Positions 7,247-11,872 of a DNA stretch of 11,872 bases are shown here, one piece after another. Where the stretch lies: positions 1-11,872 of the forward strand of contig CAMTFT010000017.1 of the NCBI GenBank assembly GCA_947071365.1. Direction: 5' to 3'. The DNA comes from an uncultured bacterium. GTDB taxonomy: Bacteria; Bacillota; Clostridia; Lachnospirales; Lachnospiraceae. The notes below the pieces were generated by a model. The model made no database searches. It worked only from the letters and a program-made list of their open reading frames with translations, and had not been told where the DNA came from. Made by a program: the position numbers and the translations under genes. Positions within the stretch are counted from its first letter, which is position 1. Every line of letters starts with the position of its first letter.

Positions 7247-7873
7247 CTAATATGGATTATACTTTTTTTCATATCCGATGCTCGTTGACTCGTTGTGTCC
7301 CGGCAGTACAAGCGTATCCTCCGGAAGCACAAACAGCCTCGTATGAATCGCTTCATGCAGCCTGCTCATGCTGCCTGTCGGGAAATCAGTCCTGCCAACG
7401 CTGCAGCAAAACAGCGTATCACCTGAAAACAACACGGATTCCTCCGGTATATAGTAACACGCGCCGCCCAATGTATGCCCCGGCGTATGCAGTACGTGAA
7501 CCTGCATACCTGCCAGCTCTGCGATCTCTTTGTCATGGAAAAAACGGTCTGCCTTCACAGTGAAGCCTCTTCCGAACATCATCGACAGATTTTTCTCCTC
7601 GCTCTCACAGACCTCCTGCTCCTGATCGAGCACACAGACCGGTATCCCGTATTTTTCGCGCAGTGCATCCACCGCGCCGATATGGTCAAAATGGCCGTGC
7701 GTCAGAAGCACTGCTTCCGGCACTGCACCCATATCCTCTATCTTACTGATGATCCGCTCCGGTGATGATGCCGGGTCGATGATCAGCAGCTTTTTTGTCT
7801 CCCTGTTCATGGCAAGATAGCAGTTCGTCGCCATCATGCTCAGAACCATTGTCTCTATCTGAAGATTCTTCAT
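7247..7873 (-). CDS. MBL-fold metallohydrolase, glyoxalase II-like
   Basis: This is a cytoplasmic zinc-type hydrolase of the metallo-beta-lactamase superfamily, closest in pattern to hydroxyacylglutathione hydrolase (glyoxalase II). The 208 residues carry the full metal-binding set: THGHFDHIGA (H59, H61, D63, H64), H133 in HTPGHTLG, D152 in FSGDTLF, and H193 in LPGHNEST. It lacks the long C-terminal substrate domain of true glyoxalase II. Clostridia generally lack glutathione, so the native substrate is uncertain and could be another thioester. The ATG at 7871-7873 is preceded by AAGGGTAAGG. It starts 13 nt after the relA stop and ends 9 nt before hemZ, so it is firmly within the operon. Such a gene commonly lies between relA and hemZ in Clostridia. 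Confidence 0.92.
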   Translation of the reverse strand: MKNLQIETMVLSMMATNCYLAMNRETKKLLIIDPASSPERIISKIEDMGAVPEAVLLTHGHFDHIGAVDALREKYGIPVCVLDQEQEVCESEEKNLSMMFGRGFTVKADRFFHDKEIAELAGMQVHVLHTPGHTLGGACYYIPEESVLFSGDTLFCCSVGRTDFPTGSMSRLHEAIHTRLFVLPEDTLVLPGHNESTSIGYEKKYNPY

Positions 7874-7886
7874 AAACCTTACCCTT

Positions 7887-10190
7887 TCAGCCGGTGGTTC
7901 GCTCTACATCCAGTACGCTCTCCACCTGACGGATCTTCTCGATCAGATAATTCAAAGTACCCTTGTCTGACACCTCAAAGGACATTGCGATCGTAGCAAT
8001 TCCCTGTTTGCTGGTGCGGGAATTCACAGAACTGACATCGATCTTCCGCTCCGTAAATATCTTTGTGATATCCACCAGAAGACCAGTACGGTTGTTGCAG
8101 TAGATCATGATCTCCGCCAGATACAGTCCCTTGTCCCCGGCCTGTGCCTCCTGCTGCCACTCCGCATCGATGAGACGGGCGCGTTCCTCCTCCGGGAGGT
8201 TGATGATATTGATACAGTCCGTGCGGTGGACCGTAACACCACGGCCCCTTGTCACGAATCCCACGATCTCATCTCCCGGGATCGGACTGCAGCATTTTGC
8301 AAAACGCACGCTGACATCATTGATGCCCTGAACGGTGATCCCGCCTTTGGATTTCTTCACCCGGACGGGAGACGTTTCCTTCGCATTCTGCACAGCCTCA
8401 ATGATCTGCTCATCCGTAATATCCTTTTTGTGATCCTGCTCGTAGCCCTCCAGAAGCTTATTGACCACCTGGCCTTCCTTCAGGCCGCCGTGTCCCAGCG
8501 CTGCCAGCACAGAATCCCAGTCCCGAAAGCCATACTTCGTCAGTACACGACTGATGTACTCCGGCCTCATGATGTCTGACTGGACGATTCCCTTCGCCTT
8601 GCAGTATGAGGAAAGCATTTCCTTCCCCTTGATGATATTGTCTTCCTTCAGCTCCTGCTTGAACCACTGGTTGATCTTGTTCTTCGCCTGAGAGCTCTTG
8701 ACGATCTTCAGCCAGTCACGGCTGGGGCCTCTGGAATTCTGCGACGTAATGACCTCGATACGGTCTCCGTTCTGGATCACGTAATCGATCGTCACCAGCT
8801 TACCGTTGACTCTTGCCCCGATCATGCGGTTGCCCACCGCACTGTGGATGCTGTACGCAAAATCGATAGGTGTCGAACCGTTCGGAAGATTCTTGACATC
8901 CCCCGACGGGGTAAAGCAGTATACACTCTCGGAGAACAGGTCGAAATCGCTCTTCAAAAGGCTCATGAACTCCCGGTTGTCCGACATCTGCCAGTCCAGC
9001 ACCTGCCGCAGCCAGCTCAGCTTTTCTTCCTCGCTCTTCGTATCTCCCTTTTTGCCGTCGGCCACCTCTTTGTATTTCCAGTGCGCGGCAATACCGTACT
9101 CTGCCGTCCGGTGCATCTCAAAGGTACGAATCTGTATCTCAAAGGGCGTTCCGTTCGGGCCGATCAGCGTCGTGTGCAGAGACTGGTACATATTCTGCTT
9201 CGGCATCGCGATATAATCCTTAAAACGCCCTGGAATCGGCTTATACATCTCATGGATCACGCCGAGGGCGGCGTAGCAGTCCTTCACCGTATCCACAATA
9301 ATACGGACTGCGAACAAATCGTAGATCTGATCCAGCGTCTTCTGCTGGTTCACCATCTTCTTATATATACTGAAAAAGTGTTTGATACGGCCATCGATCT
9401 GCGCCTTGATCCCGGCGGCCTCGATATGGCTGCTGACCTCGCTAACAATGCTGTTGACCAGCGCCTGCCGCGCATCCTTTTTCAGCGCTATTTTCTCTAC
9501 AAGGTCGTAATAGACCTCCGGCTCCAGATATTTGAGGGACAGATCATCCAGCTCGATCTTTATCTTGGAAATACCAAGCCGGTGAGCGATCGGAGCGTAA
9601 ATATCCATGGTCTCCCGGGCCTTTTCCTTCTGCTTCTCCGGGCGCATGTATTTGAGCGTACGCATATTGTGAAGCCGGTCGGCAAGCTTGATCAGAATAA
9701 CGCGGATATCCTTCGCCATCGCCAGGAACATCTTGCGCAGGTTTTCCGCCTGCACCTCCACCTTATCCGCAGAATAAGACAACTGTCCCAGCTTTGTGAC
9801 ACCGTCCACCAGAAGCTCCACCTCTTCGCCGAACTCTTCCTTTAACTGTTCGGAGGTCATCACCGTGTCCTCCACCACATCGTGCAGAAGTCCGGCAACG
9901 ATCGTCTCCTTGTCCAGCTCCAGATCCGCCAGGATGATCGCCACGCACAGCGGATGAATAATGTACGGCTCACCGGATTTTCGCATCTGATCCTTATGCG
10001 CCTCATTTGCAATCTTATATGCCTTTTCAATCATCGAGATATCATCTGACGGGTGGTACTTCCGAACACCATTGATCAGCTCCTGATACAGGATATCAGG
10101 GCTCGTAAAGTCCTCCATCGTTTTCACGCTGGCATCCGCTCTCTTTATCTCTTCGATTTTCTCCTGCTTCGTTCTCGTATCTATCGCCAT
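7887..10190 (-). CDS. relA: Bifunctional (p)ppGpp synthetase/hydrolase, RSH family
   Basis: It makes (p)ppGpp from ATP and GDP/GTP when ribosomes stall on uncharged tRNA, and hydrolyses it otherwise: the master enzyme of the stringent response. The 767 residues show all RSH domains in order: HD hydrolase (about 50-200) with intact LLHDVVEDT (101-109); synthetase (about 250-370) with GRFKDYIAMPKQNMYQSLHT (321-340) and EIQIRT; TGS (about 421-482) starting VYCFTPSGDV; a helical region; a CC/zinc-finger segment FAKCCSPIPGDE (630-641) to HRTDC; and a C-terminal ACT domain (about 688-764). The RFKD form of the RXKD motif, with the intact HD site, marks a bifunctional enzyme rather than a synthetase-only RelA. 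The ATG at 10188-10190 is 19 nt after the apt stop, with a modest GGTGG as ribosome binding site. It is second in the operon. Confidence 0.98.
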   Translation of the reverse strand: MAIDTRTKQEKIEEIKRADASVKTMEDFTSPDILYQELINGVRKYHPSDDISMIEKAYKIANEAHKDQMRKSGEPYIIHPLCVAIILADLELDKETIVAGLLHDVVEDTVMTSEQLKEEFGEEVELLVDGVTKLGQLSYSADKVEVQAENLRKMFLAMAKDIRVILIKLADRLHNMRTLKYMRPEKQKEKARETMDIYAPIAHRLGISKIKIELDDLSLKYLEPEVYYDLVEKIALKKDARQALVNSIVSEVSSHIEAAGIKAQIDGRIKHFFSIYKKMVNQQKTLDQIYDLFAVRIIVDTVKDCYAALGVIHEMYKPIPGRFKDYIAMPKQNMYQSLHTTLIGPNGTPFEIQIRTFEMHRTAEYGIAAHWKYKEVADGKKGDTKSEEEKLSWLRQVLDWQMSDNREFMSLLKSDFDLFSESVYCFTPSGDVKNLPNGSTPIDFAYSIHSAVGNRMIGARVNGKLVTIDYVIQNGDRIEVITSQNSRGPSRDWLKIVKSSQAKNKINQWFKQELKEDNIIKGKEMLSSYCKAKGIVQSDIMRPEYISRVLTKYGFRDWDSVLAALGHGGLKEGQVVNKLLEGYEQDHKKDITDEQIIEAVQNAKETSPVRVKKSKGGITVQGINDVSVRFAKCCSPIPGDEIVGFVTRGRGVTVHRTDCINIINLPEEERARLIDAEWQQEAQAGDKGLYLAEIMIYCNNRTGLLVDITKIFTERKIDVSSVNSRTSKQGIATIAMSFEVSDKGTLNYLIEKIRQVESVLDVERTTG

Positions 10191-10209
10191 AGGTCCACCA
10201 CTTCGTCTA

Positions 10210-10734
10210 TTATTTTCCTTCGTAACAGATTACTGACTCCACATCATACCCTGCAAGCTTTTCACGGCCCTTAAGACCTGCCAGCTCCATCAGGAAAACT
10301 ACCTTAACAACTTCGCCCCCAAGCTGCTCGATCAGCTTGATGGCTGCCTCGATCGTTCCGCCTGTCGCGATCAGGTCGTCGATCACAACAACCTTCTGGC
10401 CCGGTTTGATCGCATCCTTGTGCATCTCAATCTCAGCCGTGCCGTACTCCAGCGCATATTCCATGGATACCGTCTCGCACGGCAGCTTGCCCTTCTTCCG
10501 AACCGGAACGAACGGCTTATGCATGTTGTACGCAACTGGAACACCAAAAATGAAACCACGGGATTCAGTACCTGCCACAACGTCAAAATCCACGCCTTCC
10601 AGCTTCTCCTGTATCAGGTCAATGGAAAGCTTCAGGCCCTCCGCATCCTGCAGAATGCTGGTCACATCTCTGAAAATAATACCTGGTTCCGGAAAATCCG
10701 GAATGCTTCTTACATACTCTTCAATCTTTTTCAT
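10210..10734 (-). CDS. apt: Adenine phosphoribosyltransferase
   Basis: It converts adenine and PRPP to AMP and pyrophosphate (purine salvage, cytoplasm). The 174 residues match the usual length of about 170-175. It begins MKKIEEYVRSIPDFPEPGI and has FRDVTSIL (21-28), the AGTESRGFIFG segment (54-64) and the PRPP-binding motif VVVIDDLIATGGT (115-127). The frame extends six codons further up to ATG 10752, but the start at 10732-10734 is preferred because GGAAGGAG sits eight bases before it and family members begin at this MKKIEEY. It is the first gene of the operon, with relA 19 nt downstream. The pairing with relA makes sense, since both act on purine nucleotide pools. Confidence 0.97.
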   Translation of the reverse strand: MKKIEEYVRSIPDFPEPGIIFRDVTSILQDAEGLKLSIDLIQEKLEGVDFDVVAGTESRGFIFGVPVAYNMHKPFVPVRKKGKLPCETVSMEYALEYGTAEIEMHKDAIKPGQKVVVIDDLIATGGTIEAAIKLIEQLGGEVVKVVFLMELAGLKGREKLAGYDVESVICYEGK

Positions 10735-10849
10735 CTTTCCCGCTCCTTCCATGCTTCATACGTATCCATCTTGAATCATCGTAAATTAGCATCTTTTTGG
10801 GTGTCTTATCCGTGTATGCTTTGTATGACAGAATACACCCATTCGTTAA

Positions 10850-10878
10850 AGTATACCATTTTCCCTTATTTTTCGCAA
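10850..10878 (-). promoter_or_regulatory. Promoter of the apt-relA operon
   Basis: On the minus strand, TTGCGA (10873-10878, 4 of 6 to the -35 consensus) is followed by exactly 17 bp and TATACT (10850-10855, 5 of 6 to the -10 consensus). TGG directly before TATACT supplies an extended -10 TGn. Transcription should start near 10843, giving a leader of about 109 nt before the apt ATG. This is a good housekeeping sigma-A match and likely drives apt, relA, the MBL gene, hemZ and the HD-GYP gene, with readthrough to hisS possible. Confidence 0.75.
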
Positions 10879-10911
10879 TACTGTCTGGAAAGAATCCGGC
10901 GGTTTGGGCAC

Positions 10912-11036
10912 GCTGGCTACGCGGACAGAGTTGGTTATCCGGACAGAACTGGCTGCGTGGACAGGGTTGGCTGCGCGGACAGAACTGGCTACCCGGACGA
11001 GCTGGCTGCGCGGACAGGGTTGGTTATCCGGACGGC
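10912..11036. repeat. 18-bp tandem repeat array, seven units
   Basis: Seven head-to-tail units start at 10912, 10930, 10948, 10966, 10984, 11001 and 11019. All are 18 bp except the fifth, which is 17. A typical unit is GTTGGTTATCCGGACAGA. Units vary mostly between GCTGGCTAC, GTTGGTTAT and ACTGGCTGC openings, while GGAC is constant. The last unit runs directly into the outer stem of structured element copy B. The array could encode a six-residue repeat in two plus-strand frames, but the 17-bp unit breaks the frame and no start signal is visible, so I treat it as non-coding. Confidence 0.92.
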
Positions 11037-11174
11037 GATGCCATGAATCGTTTCCTCCAGGGACCGCTTGCGCTTAAAAGTTCCACGAAGCGGTACGTAA
11101 GCGAGCAAAATACGCTCGCTAAGTACCGTCGGGAACTTATGTCCCTTACGGAAAAGATTCATGGCATTCGCCTG
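11022..11174 (+). repeat. Structured hairpin repeat element, copy B
   Basis: This is the second copy of the element at 1432-1585, inverted relative to it. The core is about 90% identical, and the block from ACCGCTTGCGC to GAAGCGGTAC (11063-11096) is unchanged. Stems here are: outer 11034-11049 with 11156-11172 (one bulged A); middle, around GGGAC 11060-11064 with GTCCC 11141-11145; AAGTTCC with GGGAACTT; CGGTAC with GTACCG; and apical AGCGAGC 11100-11106 with GCTCGCT 11114-11120. Compared with copy A, two outer pairs, one middle pair and two apical pairs are changed on both sides, so pairing is retained. It overlaps the last unit of the 18-bp array. No transposase or open frame belongs to it. 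Confidence 0.85.
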
Positions 11175-11226
11175 TTCGTTTGAAAGCGAATAGTCCGTAA
11201 GCTGCGGCAATGTTGTTTGGGCAGCG

Positions 11227-11325
11227 GTAGCAGTACTAAACCAGCTAATTGGCTAGGAAGTAGCAGTACTAAGCCAGTTAATTGGCTGGGAAGCAGCAGT
11301 ACTAAGCCTGCTAATTGGCTGGGAA
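11227..11325. repeat. 33-bp tandem repeat, three units
   Basis: Three abutting 33-bp units lie at 11227-11259, 11260-11292 and 11293-11325. Each carries AGCAGTACTAA followed by a small inverted repeat around TAATTG (CCAGC-TAATTG-GCTGG type). The units differ at a few positions each. There are no spacers, so it is not a CRISPR array. It lies between structured element copy B and the 3' end of the HAAS gene. An imperfect inverted GGAAG/CTTCC pair overlaps its right edge (11322-11339). No function is evident. Confidence 0.9.
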
Positions 11326-11380
11326 GATACACGCTTCCTGTCCAGGGTCAGTTCGAAAGCTACCATACTCTCTAAGTCAG

Positions 11381-11826
11381 TTATGAGAAGAAACGCCGGT
11401 ACAGCCAGGAGATTCCGGCTATGATCAGGATGACTGGCAGCAGCTTCCAGAGGATCGCAAAGACGGTTCCAAGCACGAGGAAGAGAATAACTACTACAGC
11501 AAGCAAGAGCAGGCCGCCTTTTATCTGAAAGCTGTGTACTTTCATTCTGTTTCCGAAGGATTCGCCTCTGCCTGCAGTGTCTTCCTGATATATGCCGTCT
11601 GCATCTTCTGTGTAAATCGTTTCCCGGGATTCGTAGATTCCTTCCTCCCGCTGCTGGTCTACCTGCAAGATCGTTTTTGCGATCAAACGCGGATCGCCCA
11701 GGTCTAAAAGCACCTGCTCTTCACTTTTTCCGGTCTGGATCTCTCTGCTTATATAATCTTCATAGTATCGGATGTTATCCAATACTTCCTGCTCTGAAAG
11801 CTCCCGTCTGAGGGAACGTCCGAGAA
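11381..11826 (-). CDS. DUF1700/HAAS-domain membrane protein, 5'-truncated
   Basis: The N-terminal part has the HAAS/DUF1700 pattern: LRRELSEQEVLDNIRYYEDY, then ISREIQTGKSEEQVLLDLGDP and RLIAKTIL. Proteins with this domain are often coded next to PadR-like repressors and are thought to be part of envelope-stress or membrane regulation in Firmicutes; the molecular role is unclear. A polar acidic linker follows, then about 40 hydrophobic residues that can form two membrane segments (GLLLLAVVVILFLVLGTVFA and LLPVILIIAGISWLY), ending YRRFFS. The frame is open to the adapter junction at 11826, so the true start is off the contig; the TTG at 11780-11782 lies within the conserved domain and is not the start. 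Roughly 10 or fewer residues are probably missing. It is transcribed in the same direction as apt but is separated from it by 646 bp. Confidence 0.8.
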
Positions 11827-11872
11827 CTGTCTCTTATACACATCTGACGCTGCCGACGACTTAATAGGTGTA
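11827..11872 (-). other. Nextera adapter plus i5 index (right end)
   Basis: Bases 11827-11859 are the reverse complement of the full Nextera read-1 adapter, beginning CTGTCTCTTATACACATCT. The next eight bases, CTTAATAG (11860-11867), are the reverse complement of CTATTAAG, which I recall as Nextera XT index S518. GTGTA is then the start of the P5 flow-cell sequence. This is library artefact, not genome. Confidence 0.97.

Larger units (their letters stand above)
10735..11380. other. Repeat-rich intergenic region between the HAAS gene and apt
   Basis: This 646-bp stretch contains no credible gene. From right to left it holds a 33-bp triple repeat, copy B of the structured element, an 18-bp tandem array, and then the apt promoter and leader. 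Plus-strand open frames here encode only short repetitive peptides (WLRGQ-like or GYPDRT-like units) created by the 18-bp array, without ribosome binding sites. recJ or secDF genes, often upstream of apt in Clostridia, are not here. No terminator with a T-tract was seen after the HAAS gene. The leader contains a possible long-range pair, GGGTGT with ACACCC (10835-10840 and 10799-10804), which is too weak to call a riboswitch. Confidence 0.75.

Noticed and set aside
10735..10752. An apt start six codons further upstream
   Set aside because: Those codons overlap the ribosome binding site GGAAGGAG that serves the start at 10734.
10797..11183. A 128-residue plus-strand frame with repeated WLRGQ units
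   Set aside because: It is generated by the 18-bp array and element copy B, has no ribosome binding site and crosses the apt promoter.
11227..11325. Possible CRISPR array from the 33-bp repeats
   Set aside because: There are only three units, directly abutting with no spacers, and no cas genes nearby.

Overview
The window looks like an 11.9-kb assembled contig from a Gram-positive anaerobe of the class Clostridia, most likely a gut Lachnospiraceae. This rests on the gene order apt-relA-MBL hydrolase-hemZ-hisS-aspS, on the family signatures of the proteins, and on strong AGGAGG-type ribosome binding sites. No rRNA, tRNA, CRISPR array, prophage or insertion-sequence transposase was seen. Both ends are Illumina Nextera adapter sequence (1-27 and 11827-11872), so about 11.8 kb is genomic and both terminal genes are cut.

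Layout: 28-1308 (+) is the 3' part of a DUF1294 membrane protein fused to two tandem copies of an unrecognised soluble domain. It converges on a long minus-strand gene set read from right to left: apt, relA (bifunctional ppGpp enzyme), an MBL-fold hydrolase, hemZ-type radical SAM protein, an HD-GYP phosphodiesterase, hisS and aspS. The first five genes are tightly packed (gaps of 19, 13 and 9 nt, then an 8-nt overlap). An extended -10 promoter stands about 109 nt upstream of apt. Larger gaps before hisS (109 nt) and aspS (228 nt) hold short tandem repeats, and aspS may have its own promoter. At the far right, 11381-11826 (-) is a truncated DUF1700/HAAS membrane protein gene.

How the genes work together: apt salvages adenine to AMP. 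RelA makes and destroys (p)ppGpp in response to uncharged tRNA. HisS and AspS charge tRNA. HemZ and the MBL hydrolase are metabolic enzymes that usually travel with this cluster in Clostridia. The HD-GYP gene, placed between hemZ and hisS, adds a likely cyclic-dinucleotide phosphodiesterase to a stringent-response operon.

The most unusual content is non-coding. A roughly 153-bp element occurs twice, at 1432-1585 and 11022-11174, in opposite orientations. It folds end to end into a long imperfect hairpin. The copies differ at about a dozen core positions, yet five base pairs are changed on both sides so that pairing is kept. Copy B is joined to seven 18-bp tandem repeats that look like an expansion of the element's own end, and a 33-bp triple repeat lies beyond it. 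A separate 42-bp triple repeat runs through the end of the HD-GYP gene into the hisS leader, and a 34-bp repeat lies in the aspS leader. I do not recognise any of these as a named element.
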